The notes under the pieces were generated by a model. That model saw only the letters and a program-made list of their open reading frames with translations. It made no database searches and was not told the origin of the DNA. Below are positions 15,756 through 23,992 of a stretch of DNA of 42,231 nt, one piece after another. The position numbers and the translations under genes were made by a program. Origin of the DNA: Bacillus sp. CH30_1T (GTDB lineage Bacteria; Bacillota; Bacilli; Bacillales; Bacillaceae_B); NCBI RefSeq assembly GCF_008364765.1, contig NZ_VTUY01000020.1, forward strand, positions 1-42,231. The letters run 5' to 3'. Positions within the stretch are counted from its first letter, which is position 1, and every line of letters starts with the position of its first letter.

Positions 15756-16712
15756 TTGAATTGGAAAACGCGGGTAACAGAGTTATTAAACATTCAATAT
15801 CCAATTATACAAGGTGGACTGGCACATCTGGCATATGCAGAACTGGCTGCGGCTGTGTCGAATGCGGGTGGTCTTGGCCAGATCACTGCTATGTCTTTAG
15901 ACAATCCTGATCAACTACGGGAAGAAATCCTAAAGGTAAGGTCATTAACAGATAAACCGTTCGGGGTGAACTTTGCTATCGGTCAACATGGACGCCCATT
16001 TAGCGAGTTTGTTGACGTTGCCATTGAAGAGAAGGTGCCGGTCGTTTCCGTTACAGGAGGGAATCCGACTCCCCTGTTTCATAAACTCCAGGGAATGGAC
16101 ATTGTTAAGCTTGTATTGGTCGCCTCGAAAAGACAGGCAATCAAAGCGCAAGAACTCGGTGCGGATGCAGTGATGGTTGTTGGTCAAGAGGGAGGAGGTC
16201 ACCTAGGGAAAGATGATATTGGTACATTCGTCTTGATTCCCGGCGTGGTGGATGCCGTTTCCATTCCGGTCATTGCTTCCGGAGGAGTTGGGGACGGAAG
16301 GGGATTGATGGCTGCTCTCAGCTTCGGTGCAGAGGGAGTTGAGATGGGTACGAGATTTATTGCTACAAAGGAATGTGTACATGCTTCTGATGTTTATAAG
16401 CGTACCTTGATTGAAGGAGACGAGAATGGTACAGTAGTCATCAAACGATCTTTAGGGGCACCGGCAAGGGCCATTTCAAACTCTTGGACCAAACAGATAC
16501 TAGATGCTGAAACGTCGAACGCTGGATATGAAGGATTAAAAGCATACATAAGCGGTGAAGCTAATAAACGATACATTTACGATGGGAAAGTAGATGCAGG
16601 GTTTGCGTGGGCAGGACAAGTGATGGGGTTGATTAATGACATCCCATCGGTTAAAGATCTCATTCAAAGAATGATCTCTCAAGGAGAGGGCATCCGGAGA
16701 AAATGGAATTAA
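15756..16712 (+). CDS. Nitronate monooxygenase / 2-nitropropane dioxygenase family protein
   Basis: A 318-residue FMN TIM-barrel protein of the nitronate monooxygenase/FabK superfamily. Visible features are PIIQGG (16-21), AVSNAGGLG, GQEGGGHLG with the conserved His149, and the phosphate-binding GGVGDG (176-181) and GAEGVEMGTRF (191-201). Such enzymes oxidise alkyl nitronates such as propionate 3-nitronate; some relatives are enoyl-ACP reductases, which cannot be excluded. The start is TTG at 15756 because GGAGGGG lies 5 bases upstream and the protein then starts at the usual place; longer upstream frames run through the structured repeat. It is an addition relative to B. subtilis between speA and yktA. 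Confidence 0.87.
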   Translation: MNWKTRVTELLNIQYPIIQGGLAHLAYAELAAAVSNAGGLGQITAMSLDNPDQLREEILKVRSLTDKPFGVNFAIGQHGRPFSEFVDVAIEEKVPVVSVTGGNPTPLFHKLQGMDIVKLVLVASKRQAIKAQELGADAVMVVGQEGGGHLGKDDIGTFVLIPGVVDAVSIPVIASGGVGDGRGLMAALSFGAEGVEMGTRFIATKECVHASDVYKRTLIEGDENGTVVIKRSLGAPARAISNSWTKQILDAETSNAGYEGLKAYISGEANKRYIYDGKVDAGFAWAGQVMGLINDIPSVKDLIQRMISQGEGIRRKWN

Positions 16713-16743
16713 TACATCATCATTCAAGGAGTTGTTGTAAACA

Positions 16744-17016
16744 ATGGAATATCAATATCCTTTTGATATAGACTGGTCAACAGAAGAAGTCATCGATGTT
16801 GTTGCCTTTTTCGAAGCAATCGAGAAAGCTTATGAAAAAGGTGTCTCTAGAGATGATCTTATGAATCGTTATAAGCGTTTTAAAGAAATCGTCCCTGGTA
16901 AAGCAGATGAAAAGAGAATATGCAATGAATTTGAAGAATCCAGTGGGTATTCCTCCTATCATGTGGTAAAGAAAATGAAGGAGCTTCAGGACGCTGATAA
17001 AATCTCAATGAACTAA
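16744..17016 (+). CDS. yktA: UPF0223 family protein YktA
   Basis: A 90-residue protein starting [15 protein letters not shown] with the family phrase [14 protein letters not shown]. subtilis YktA is about 88 residues. Function unknown. It is predicted cytoplasmic, mostly helical and without membrane segments. Its start is 31 bases after the nitronate monooxygenase stop with CAAGGAG upstream, so it could be read from the same transcript. A terminator follows. Confidence 0.88.
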   Translation: MEYQYPFDIDWSTEEVIDVVAFFEAIEKAYEKGVSRDDLMNRYKRFKEIVPGKADEKRICNEFEESSGYSSYHVVKKMKELQDADKISMN

Positions 17017-17020
17017 ACTA

Positions 17021-17053
17021 AAAGAACGACAGCCATTTTGGCAGTCGTTCTTT
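17021..17053. terminator. Terminator between yktA and yktB
   Basis: AAAGAACGAC (17021-17030) pairs with GTCGTTCTTT (17044-17053), with GCC/GGC inside; usable by both convergent genes. Confidence 0.8.
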
Positions 17054-17080
17054 CTGCATTTTTATCAACCGTTATATGGT

Positions 17081-17701
17081 TTAGTTCATTTTATAAAGGG
17101 GTAAAAGTGTTTCAAAGGCACTGTTAACTTCTTGGATGAATTCATCACCATTCAGCCTAACAACTGTATCCCGGTCCAGATGAAGTCCGCATAGAAGCTC
17201 GGCTTTTTTAACTTTCTGTACTCTTTCACTTAAAGCGATGAATTCATCTTGTGACAAGGAAGAAAAAGGTGTAGCATCTGGCTTTGTATGATCTCCAGAC
17301 CAAACAAAGTGACCAGGAATCATTGATCTTATCTTATCTGCATTTTCTTCAACTTTTTTGCCGAATTCAACTTTCTTTGGAGCTTCATAGATCATAGCGA
17401 ACCAGATAAAAACATGGGTTTCCCATAACCCAATCTGAAAATGTGGATGTTGTTTATAACCCCGTTTGTTGTTCGCGAACGCAACCCAGGTATCATCAGG
17501 AGGGTTAACCGATCGGCGTGCATGTTTAGCCACATGGTAAAACATCTCCATTCCTGTTGATGCGCTTAATGTGGGTGCGAAATGATCGCCTAAATAATCA
17601 AGTTTAGGTCTGATCTGCTCTTGAATGGCAGTCATTCGATCTTCTAACCCATTAATCGTGAAAACTTGGAAATCTTCTTGTGTAAAACCATTAAATTTCA
17701 T
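17081..17701 (-). CDS. yktB: UPF0637 family protein YktB
   Basis: A 206-residue soluble protein beginning MKFNGFTQEDFQVFTI and containing the family signatures DYLGDHFAPTLS and HAKHARRSVNPPDDTW-like stretches (here AKHARRSVNPPDDTWVAF). B. subtilis YktB is about 212 residues. No catalytic function is established. Shine-Dalgarno AAGGAGG is 7-8 bases upstream of the ATG. Monocistronic, converging with yktA. Confidence 0.88.
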   Translation of the reverse strand: MKFNGFTQEDFQVFTINGLEDRMTAIQEQIRPKLDYLGDHFAPTLSASTGMEMFYHVAKHARRSVNPPDDTWVAFANNKRGYKQHPHFQIGLWETHVFIWFAMIYEAPKKVEFGKKVEENADKIRSMIPGHFVWSGDHTKPDATPFSSLSQDEFIALSERVQKVKKAELLCGLHLDRDTVVRLNGDEFIQEVNSAFETLLPLYKMN

Positions 17702-17880
17702 GTTGTATCCTCCTTATATCCACCAATATCTTAACATAATGAGGTATAAGCTTGTAGCGAATTGATTTATCTATGGGTGACTGCACATTTTAGTTACAAG
17801 ATTGGATGATACTTCATAACATGTAGTAAATATTATCAGAACAATCAGATAAATCGAAAACTCGGAAGGGGTGTATGGCC

Positions 17881-18075
17881 ATGAAACAAGTAATGAACAC
17901 TTCTAAAAAACGTGATGTCCAACAGCAAAGAATGAATGTATTAAGACTTGAAATGGATTATGAACTAGCTGTATTGTTCGAAGCAATTCAAATGAAGAAT
18001 AAAGAAACCCAGACCAAGTCCAAACAGAAACTCATGAGTATTCGAGAAGAACTAATGAAATTGAAGGCCTTATAA
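17881..18075 (+). CDS. Small basic helical protein, YkzI-like
   Basis: A 64-residue protein, rich in Lys, Arg, Gln and Glu and predicted as a helical hairpin or coiled coil (LRLEMDYELAVLFEAIQ ... KLMSIREELMKL). The position between yktB and the inositol-phosphatase gene matches ykzI in B. subtilis, a small gene of unknown function. The ATG at 17881 is preferred to the one two codons before because GGAAGGGG then has normal spacing. Confidence 0.65.
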   Translation: MKQVMNTSKKRDVQQQRMNVLRLEMDYELAVLFEAIQMKNKETQTKSKQKLMSIREELMKLKAL

Positions 18076-18133
18076 AGCTTTAATCCTTTCAGGTGGGTAT
18101 AAAGTATACTGTCAAAAATTCGACTATTGGACG

Positions 18134-18166
18134 GCGAGCTCATAGGCATAGAGAGTTCGCTTTTTT
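18134..18166 (+). terminator. Terminator after the YkzI-like gene
   Basis: GCGAGCTC (18134-18141) pairs with GAGTTCGC (18153-18160, one G-T pair) followed by six T. Confidence 0.8.
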
Positions 18167-18384
18167 GTGGTTAATAATAACCCCGATTTCGATCAGTCTA
18201 ATTTTACGATGTACGACGAGGTAAATAACTTGAAACTGCCTCTAATTTCCATTAAGCTATTTAGCTATAGAAGAAGTTCATTGCGGCTCTTGTTTATGGA
18301 AGGGATATGAGTCGGATCAAATGAAAACGACCATATTAGAAATAATAATAAGATTTCGTTACACTTATTGGAGGCTAATAATCA
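18167..18384. other. Intergenic region before suhB/yktC
   Basis: No gene-like frame or clear repeat. It ends in the TTGGAGG ribosome binding site of the next gene. B. subtilis ylaABCDE, which would lie a little further on after yktC, is absent from this window. Confidence 0.4.
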
Positions 18385-19182
18385 ATGACAAATTGGACGG
18401 AATTAGATCAAAATGTAAGAACGTGGATACGGGAAGCCGGGGAAAGAATTCGTCAATCATTCAAGACAGAGTTGAATATTAAAACGAAGTCGAATCGAAA
18501 TGATTTGGTAACCGATATGGATGAAGCAACAGAGCATTTCTTTACTGAAAATATCCGTAATACGTATCCGGATCATCAAATCCTTGGTGAAGAAGGATAT
18601 GGAGATGACTTTAAGGAGTTATCAGGTATCACGTGGATAATCGACCCGATCGATGGAACGATGAATTTTGTTCATCAACAACGAAATTTTGCCATCTCTA
18701 TCGGCATCTATGATGGAGAAGAAGGTAAATTAGGATACATATATGATGTCGTCCATGATGAGCTATATTTTGCCAATAAAGGACATGGAGCTTATATAAA
18801 TGATGTGAAGCTGCCGGAGCTTGAGCCAGTTCCTGTTCAGGATGCCATTGTAGCTTTAAATGCACTTTGGGTGACTGAGAATAAACGGATTGACCGAACA
18901 ATTCTTGCACCACTCGTGAAGGATGTAAGGGGAACACGTTCCTATGGTTCAGCTGCCATTGAATTGGCTTATGTCGCTTCAGGAAGGTTGGATGCTTACT
19001 TAACAATGCGCCTGGCTCCATGGGATTTCGCAGCTGGGAAAATTATGATTGAAGAGGTTGGGGGAATTGTAACTGACCTTAATGGGGATCCCCTGAACCC
19101 GTTGAATAAAAGCTCGCTGTTTGTAGGAAAACCCGGGCTGCACCAAACCATTTTGACTGACTATCTTGAACGAAAGAAATAA
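18385..19182 (+). CDS. yktC: Inositol monophosphatase family protein (YktC)
   Basis: A 265-residue Mg2+-dependent phosphatase of the inositol monophosphatase superfamily (SuhB-like). Metal and catalytic residues are seen in GEEG (E69/E70), IDPIDGT (D87, D90, T92) and WDFAAG (D214). B. subtilis YktC has been described as an inositol-1-phosphatase; NADP phosphatase or other sugar-phosphate activity is possible. The start ATG has TTGGAGG upstream. It is followed by a strong terminator. Confidence 0.9.
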   Translation: MTNWTELDQNVRTWIREAGERIRQSFKTELNIKTKSNRNDLVTDMDEATEHFFTENIRNTYPDHQILGEEGYGDDFKELSGITWIIDPIDGTMNFVHQQRNFAISIGIYDGEEGKLGYIYDVVHDELYFANKGHGAYINDVKLPELEPVPVQDAIVALNALWVTENKRIDRTILAPLVKDVRGTRSYGSAAIELAYVASGRLDAYLTMRLAPWDFAAGKIMIEEVGGIVTDLNGDPLNPLNKSSLFVGKPGLHQTILTDYLERKK

Positions 19183-19185
19183 AGA

Positions 19186-19224
19186 AGGGAGACGGGCAAT
19201 TTCATTGCTTCGTCTCCCCTTTTT
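19186..19224. terminator. Terminator between yktC and ylaF
   Basis: GGGAGACG (19187-19194) pairs with CGTCTCCC (19211-19218), with A and T runs on either side. Confidence 0.85.
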
Positions 19225-19227
19225 AAT

Positions 19228-19413
19228 CTACAATCGGCCTTCATCACGATATTTCTTCTTTGTCTTGAAACCGAATCCCATCACAATAAATAGAAAAACG
19301 AAGCTTAAAATAGCAAGCAGGATGCTTTGTAAACTGATGGAAACTGCGATTCCCATAAGAGAAACAGCAGCTAATATAGAAAATAATACAAAAATCCATT
19401 TAATATTCCCCAA
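19228..19413 (-). CDS. ylaF: Small membrane protein, YlaF-like (DUF5325)
   Basis: A 61-residue protein with two hydrophobic segments (about residues 5-24 and 27-47) and a basic tail ending FKTKKKYRDEGRL. B. subtilis YlaF has a similar length and tail (MGFGF.. followed by basic residues) and the same place before typA. The TTG at 19413 is chosen because GGAGG lies 7 bases upstream; the ATG 13 codons earlier lies before that site. Function unknown. Confidence 0.7.
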   Translation of the reverse strand: MGNIKWIFVLFSILAAVSLMGIAVSISLQSILLAILSFVFLFIVMGFGFKTKKKYRDEGRL

Positions 19414-19621
19414 GATAAAACCTCCAAAAAATACAAAAATCATTTTCCTCATTGATTAAAACCATTATAGCTCTTCCATTTAAATATTACCTATCAATTC
19501 GATAATGTGCAATGGGTAGATCATTCAAAGAAGCATAACGACGTGATTGAAGTTATTATGGAAACTTTTAGTGGGAAGAAAAGGCTTTATGAAATATTTA
19601 TTAGGGCTTTTTTAAATGCTG

Positions 19622-19630
19622 TGATATAAT
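19622..19630 (+). promoter_or_regulatory. Extended -10 promoter of typA
   Basis: TGATATAAT has a perfect TATAAT (19625-19630) and the TG extension; the -35 region is weak (TAGGGC or TTAGGG). Confidence 0.5.
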
Positions 19631-19696
19631 GGTCTAGTTGAACTGAAATATATTATCTTTAAAGTATAAAGAAATCCAATATTCAGGAGTGGAAAT

Positions 19697-21535
19697 ATGA
19701 AATTAAGAAATGACCTTAGAAATATTGCTATTATTGCTCACGTTGACCACGGGAAAACGACATTAGTAGACGAGCTTTTAAAGCAATCTGGAATCTTCCG
19801 CGAAAATGAAACAGTTTCTGAACGCGCGATGGATTCAAATGATTTGGAAAGAGAACGCGGTATTACGATCTTAGCGAAAAATACGGCGATTCAATATAAA
19901 GATTCTCGTATCAACATTCTTGATACACCAGGACATGCTGACTTTGGTGGAGAAGTTGAACGTATAATGAAAATGGTAGATGGTGTTTTACTAGTAGTAG
20001 ATGCGTATGAAGGTTGTATGCCTCAGACTCGTTTTGTTCTTAAGAAAGCACTTGAGCAAAACCTCACACCTATCGTAGTTGTAAATAAAATTGACAAACC
20101 TTCAGCACGTCCTGAAGAAGTAATCGATGAAGTTCTGGAATTATTCATTGAACTGGATGCAAATGATGAACAGCTTGAATTCCCGGTTGTCTATGCTTCA
20201 GCTATCAACGGTACAGCAAGTATAGATCCAGATCCGGAAAAACAAGACGAAAACATGCAGTGTTTATATGATTCAATCATTGAGCACATTCCTGCACCAG
20301 TAGACAACTCTGAAGATCCACTACAATTCCAAGTTGCATTGCTCGATTACAATGATTACGTTGGTCGAATCGGAATCGGACGTGTGTTCAGAGGGACAAT
20401 GAAGGTTGGCCAACAGGTAGCATTAATGAAGCTTGACGGCTCTGTTAAACAATTCCGTGTTACAAAAATCTTTGGTTTCTTCGGATTGAAACGTGAAGAA
20501 ATCCAAGAAGCAAAAGCGGGTGATTTAATCGCCGTTTCCGGAATGGAAGATATTAATGTCGGTGAAACGGTTTGTCCTGTTGAACATCAGGATCAACTTC
20601 CCGTTCTTCGTATTGACGAGCCTACACTTCAAATGACATTCCTAGTGAACAACAGTCCATTTGCAGGTAGAGAAGGTAAATTTGTTACTTCAAGAAAAAT
20701 TGAAGAACGTTTATTGGCTCAGCTTCAAACGGATGTAAGTTTACGTGTTGAACCAACAGATTCACCTGATGCATGGACGGTTTCAGGTCGTGGAGAGCTT
20801 CACCTTTCCATCCTGATTGAAAACATGCGTCGTGAAGGTTACGAATTACAGGTATCTAAACCACAGGTTATCATTAAAGAAGTCGATGGCGTGAAGAGTG
20901 AGCCTGTAGAACGTGTTCAAATTGATATTCCTGAAGAATATATGGGTGGAGTCATTGAATCACTTGGTCAACGTAAAGGCGAAATGCTGGATATGGTAAA
21001 CAACGGTAATGGACAAGTCCGTTTAATGTTTATGGTTCCTGCACGTGGATTAATCGGTTATTCAACGGAGTTTATGACTCTTACTCGTGGATATGGAATC
21101 ATCAACCACACATTCGACAGCTATCAGCCCCTGCAAAAAGGACGCGTTGGCGGACGTCGTCAAGGGGTACTTGTTTCGATGGAAACAGGGAAAGCTTCTC
21201 AATACGGAATCATGCAAGTGGAAGATCGCGGTATTATCTTCGTTGAATCCGGTACAGAAATTTATGGTGGAATGATCGTTGGGGAACATACAAGAGAAAA
21301 TGATATTACCGTTAATATCACAAAGCTTAAACAAGCGACAAACGTTCGTTCCGCTAACAAAGATCAAACCGTAACCATTAAAAAGGCAAGAATCATGACT
21401 TTAGAAGAATCTCTTGAATATCTAAACGATGATGAGTATTGTGAGGTAACTCCTGAATCGATCCGTCTTCGTAAAAAGATTCTTGATAAGAATGAACGTG
21501 AAAGAGCAGAAAAGAAGAGCAAGGTGTCTCAATAA
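19697..21535 (+). CDS. typA: Translational GTPase TypA/BipA
   Basis: A 612-residue ribosome-associated GTPase, the same length as B. subtilis YlaG, important for growth at low temperature or under stress and for large-subunit assembly in other bacteria. The G1 motif AHVDHGKTT is at 14-22, G3 DTPGH and G4 NKID follow, then EF-G-like domains II, III and V and the BipA-specific C-terminal domain (from about 480, RGRRQG-type signature [11 protein letters not shown]). Shine-Dalgarno is GGAGTGG. ylaH follows 22 bases later and is probably co-transcribed. Confidence 0.97.
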   Translation: MKLRNDLRNIAIIAHVDHGKTTLVDELLKQSGIFRENETVSERAMDSNDLERERGITILAKNTAIQYKDSRINILDTPGHADFGGEVERIMKMVDGVLLVVDAYEGCMPQTRFVLKKALEQNLTPIVVVNKIDKPSARPEEVIDEVLELFIELDANDEQLEFPVVYASAINGTASIDPDPEKQDENMQCLYDSIIEHIPAPVDNSEDPLQFQVALLDYNDYVGRIGIGRVFRGTMKVGQQVALMKLDGSVKQFRVTKIFGFFGLKREEIQEAKAGDLIAVSGMEDINVGETVCPVEHQDQLPVLRIDEPTLQMTFLVNNSPFAGREGKFVTSRKIEERLLAQLQTDVSLRVEPTDSPDAWTVSGRGELHLSILIENMRREGYELQVSKPQVIIKEVDGVKSEPVERVQIDIPEEYMGGVIESLGQRKGEMLDMVNNGNGQVRLMFMVPARGLIGYSTEFMTLTRGYGIINHTFDSYQPLQKGRVGGRRQGVLVSMETGKASQYGIMQVEDRGIIFVESGTEIYGGMIVGEHTRENDITVNITKLKQATNVRSANKDQTVTIKKARIMTLEESLEYLNDDEYCEVTPESIRLRKKILDKNERERAEKKSKVSQ

Positions 21536-21557
21536 ACTAAGTGAGGGGGAGTAGGAA

Positions 21558-21866
21558 ATGGATGTAACTGAGCGTTTGTCCTTTTTCGCATCCCTTTATC
21601 GTGTTGACCAGAACGCGGAAATGGGTATGTGGTTGCTTTATATAACCATAGTAGGGCTCTCGATCTTAGTATATAAGCTCGGTTTTGCGAAGAAGCTGCC
21701 GATTATGAAATCAATACTGATTTATTCTTTTCTTATTTTGGGATGTACCGTATTAACCTTTCTCGGTATCTTTTTACCAGTAGCAGAAGGATTAGTCGTT
21801 GCGGCTCTTATCTTAGTGATATATAAGATTCGTCTAACGAACGAAAAGAAAAAAGGTACGTTTTAA
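21558..21866 (+). CDS. ylaH: YlaH-like membrane protein
   Basis: A 102-residue membrane protein with three hydrophobic segments (about 22-40, 51-71 and 74-90) starting [18 protein letters not shown]. subtilis YlaH is similar in length and follows typA. Function unknown. GAGGGGG lies about 8 bases before the ATG. A strong terminator follows. Confidence 0.85.
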   Translation: MDVTERLSFFASLYRVDQNAEMGMWLLYITIVGLSILVYKLGFAKKLPIMKSILIYSFLILGCTVLTFLGIFLPVAEGLVVAALILVIYKIRLTNEKKKGTF

Positions 21867-21870
21867 GCTG

Positions 21871-21912
21871 AAAAAGCTGCAGTCTCTTATGAATGAGACT
21901 GCAGCTTTTTTC
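21871..21912. terminator. Bidirectional terminator, overlaps the next gene's 3' end
   Basis: AAAAAGCTGCAGTCTC (21871-21886) pairs with GAGACTGCAGCTTTTT (21895-21910). The return arm codes for the last residues of the convergent membrane protein (stop at 21887-21889). Confidence 0.9.
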
Positions 21913-22249
21913 GTTTTGTGGATTTAACCACGTACAGAAGATGTCCTGCTGTCCATAAGATAATTGCCTCAGCATACATAAAACCGGGTACATCCTTAAT
22001 TGCCAGGTGCGAAAGAGGGAAATACAGGAACACAGTCGGGACTGTTAGCACAAGGGAAAGAATCCAAGAGCCCTTACCAGTAACGTTCTGCCTTTCCATC
22101 ATGTACACGAACACTACCCCGATCACACATGAAATAACCAATTGGAACAAAAACTCCATCCATTCAGGCAAGTCTTTTTCACCGAACACAGGGATGAAAT
22201 CCACATTCAATAACAGGACATATACCTTGATGCCTTTTAATACTTGCAT
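21887..22249 (-). CDS. Four-helix membrane protein, unrecognised
   Basis: A 120-residue protein with hydrophobic segments at about 5-20, 31-50, 62-79 and 88-106 and a basic C-terminus. I do not recognise a family. The start is uncertain: the ATG at 22249 has only a weak AGGATGA upstream. It may share a transcript with ylaI (67-base gap). Its last codons form one arm of the terminator shared with ylaH. It is an addition relative to the B. subtilis order. Confidence 0.6.
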   Translation of the reverse strand: MQVLKGIKVYVLLLNVDFIPVFGEKDLPEWMEFLFQLVISCVIGVVFVYMMERQNVTGKGSWILSLVLTVPTVFLYFPLSHLAIKDVPGFMYAEAIILWTAGHLLYVVKSTKRKKLQSHS

Positions 22250-22316
22250 CCATTTTAGGAATCATCCTATTAGGGTACCGGATACAAGAACAATAATAGT
22301 TCCTGAACCGATTTGT

Positions 22317-22517
22317 TTAAAAGTCATCTTCTACTTGAGGAGAACGGTAAAATCTGAAATTCCCACTTGACACACGTTCTTCCGTCTTTTCTTTAATACG
22401 ATCATGACACTTTTCACACATATACGTATGAATGGGCCGGTTACGCAATTTCTTCGCTTGTAAGGAATAATCATCAATATTTTCTATCACTTCACATAGA
22501 GCACATTTTACTCTCAT
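22317..22517 (-). CDS. ylaI: YlaI, small zinc-ribbon-like protein (DUF2197)
   Basis: A 66-residue protein with two CxxC knuckles (C5/C8 in KCALC and C34/C37 in MCEKC), a typical zinc-ribbon arrangement, with a basic middle and an FRFYRSP motif near the C-terminus. B. subtilis YlaI is about 69 residues and at the same place. A nucleic-acid-binding role is possible but unproven. Shine-Dalgarno GAGGTGTAGTGT is upstream of the ATG. Confidence 0.85.
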   Translation of the reverse strand: MRVKCALCEVIENIDDYSLQAKKLRNRPIHTYMCEKCHDRIKEKTEERVSSGNFRFYRSPQVEDDF

Positions 22518-22610
22518 ACACTACACCTCAATTTGTTCTATTCATAAGTCTAGTCTTTTTAGTATATCATGTAGTATAGTCAAACGCTTTATTTAACTTT
22601 CCTGTATGCT

Positions 22611-22639
22611 TTTATCAATAGAATTTGGTATAGTATAAT
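22611..22639 (+). promoter_or_regulatory. Predicted promoter of the flavin-reductase-fold gene
   Basis: A perfect TATAAT (22634-22639) with a weak -35 TTTATC (22611-22616) at 17 bases, about 65 bases before the gene. Confidence 0.4.
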
Positions 22640-22705
22640 CAAGGTGATTCACGAAAGAAATGACACATTAACAGAGAAAAAATGAGTCTGCATAAGGGGG
22701 ATTTT

Positions 22706-23161
22706 ATGGCTAACCAAGTGGAACCCAGCTTGATTCCTGCACTTTTTGAAGAATTTCAATCAGAAAAATTTGTTACACTTGCTACAATCGATCACCAAAC
22801 GCATGGCCCTAATGTAAGTGCGATCTCATGGATTTATGCAAAGGATGAACACACATTGTTATTTGCTGTTGATCAACGCTCCAGGATTGTAGAGAATATA
22901 AAGAACAATCCACTTGCTGTTGTGAATCTAATAGCAAATGAATCAACCTATTCCATAAGCGGAAAAGCAGGTGTTTCCGAGGAAAAACTCGCAGGAGTTC
23001 CTTTAAAGCTGACGCTTGTTAAACTTGCTATCAATGAAGTAAGAGATGTCATGTTCTATGGATCGAAAATATCGACAGAACCTGCCTATGTGAAGACATA
23101 TGATAAGGCGGCCGCAGACCGTTTGGACCGTCAAGTAATTGAAGCCATGAAAAAAGCTTAG
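22706..23161 (+). CDS. Pyridoxamine 5'-phosphate oxidase family (split beta-barrel flavin) protein
   Basis: A 151-residue protein. The N-terminal half shows the split beta-barrel pattern (FVTLATIDHQTHGPNVSAISWIYA ... LLFAVDQRSRIVENIKNNPLAVVNLI) of PNPOx-like FMN or F420 binding proteins. It is too short to be a true pyridoxine oxidase, so it is probably a small FMN-binding oxidoreductase or general stress 26-type protein; the substrate is unknown. The ATG at 22706 is chosen because AAGGGGG is 5 bases upstream; an earlier ATG 8 codons before lies ahead of that site. The terminator overlaps its last codons. Confidence 0.8.
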   Translation: MANQVEPSLIPALFEEFQSEKFVTLATIDHQTHGPNVSAISWIYAKDEHTLLFAVDQRSRIVENIKNNPLAVVNLIANESTYSISGKAGVSEEKLAGVPLKLTLVKLAINEVRDVMFYGSKISTEPAYVKTYDKAAADRLDRQVIEAMKKA

Positions 23162-23187
23162 TACCCTAAGCTTTTTCATGGCTTTTT
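23142..23187 (+). terminator. Terminator overlapping the flavoprotein gene's 3' end
   Basis: AAGCCATGAAAAAAGCTTA (with one bulged A) pairs with TAAGCTTTTTCATGGCTT followed by T-rich sequence; the left arm includes the final codons and stop. Confidence 0.85.
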
Positions 23188-23211
23188 CTCATCTTTTAAT
23201 TGATTGCAGTA

Positions 23212-23814
23212 TTATTCAATCTTATCATACGTTTGATTTTCTTGTTTTTCCTTTAGTTGTTTCTCTTCCGTGTTGTTCATTTTCTTTTTTGGTTCATTCG
23301 GAGCATTTTCAGGGTCTGTTTGCTTTAACGATCGAGGGATTTCAGGCATGAGCCTGCCGGATATGTCAGCCAATTCATTCATGATTCCCTGGACCGGTTC
23401 ACCCTGTTGAATGTCTTTGCTGATTTCATTCAAACGTGCATAAAGATCCGGATCAGCGATGACAATGGCTTCTGCACCATATGGGTCTTTTTGAAGCGCT
23501 TCTGCTACAGAATATTTGATTGAACCGACTTGTGAACGCTCAATGTCGGAATCGATATCTATTCCAACAAATGCATATTTTCCAAAGACTACGGCTGTTG
23601 CGTCTTTAACATCTGGTACACTTGTTGTCAGGTCAACCAAATGCCTTGAAATTTGCTGTCCTGATTTTCGTTCAACATGTTGGATATCGCTATCCTGAAC
23701 AGTGATCGGTTTATTGTTGTTACTGTTTGAATCATTATCATACCCGACTTCATTATTATTGGCGCATGCACCAAGAATGATGGTTACCATAAGTAGAGAG
23801 ATGAGTTTAAACAT
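23212..23814 (-). CDS. ylaJ: YhcN/YlaJ family sporulation lipoprotein
   Basis: A 200-residue lipoprotein. The signal peptide starts MFKLISLLM and the lipobox LGAC gives Cys17. The body contains RHLVDLTTSVPDVKDATAVVFGKYAFVGID and AEALQKDPYGAEAIV, the hallmark of the YhcN/YlaJ family of spore germination-associated lipoproteins. B. subtilis YlaJ is about 208 residues. The start ATG has GGGAGG 7 bases upstream; longer frames upstream run into the divergent phoH region. Expression in the forespore is likely by family but no sigma-G promoter was identified. Confidence 0.88.
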   Translation of the reverse strand: MFKLISLLMVTIILGACANNNEVGYDNDSNSNNNKPITVQDSDIQHVERKSGQQISRHLVDLTTSVPDVKDATAVVFGKYAFVGIDIDSDIERSQVGSIKYSVAEALQKDPYGAEAIVIADPDLYARLNEISKDIQQGEPVQGIMNELADISGRLMPEIPRSLKQTDPENAPNEPKKKMNNTEEKQLKEKQENQTYDKIE

Positions 23815-23992
23815 GTGAATACCTCCCGATTTAGAATCAATATCTTTTCTTATTGTGTAATTTTCTTCTATCTTTATACGTTTATTCATATATTTTAAGA
23901 AACGGGCCGTCCTATTTAAGTAGCTGGGAATAACCGGATCAACATTGGCTACATACAATAGTAATAAGAAATCAGGAGCAGGAGGCATCGAT

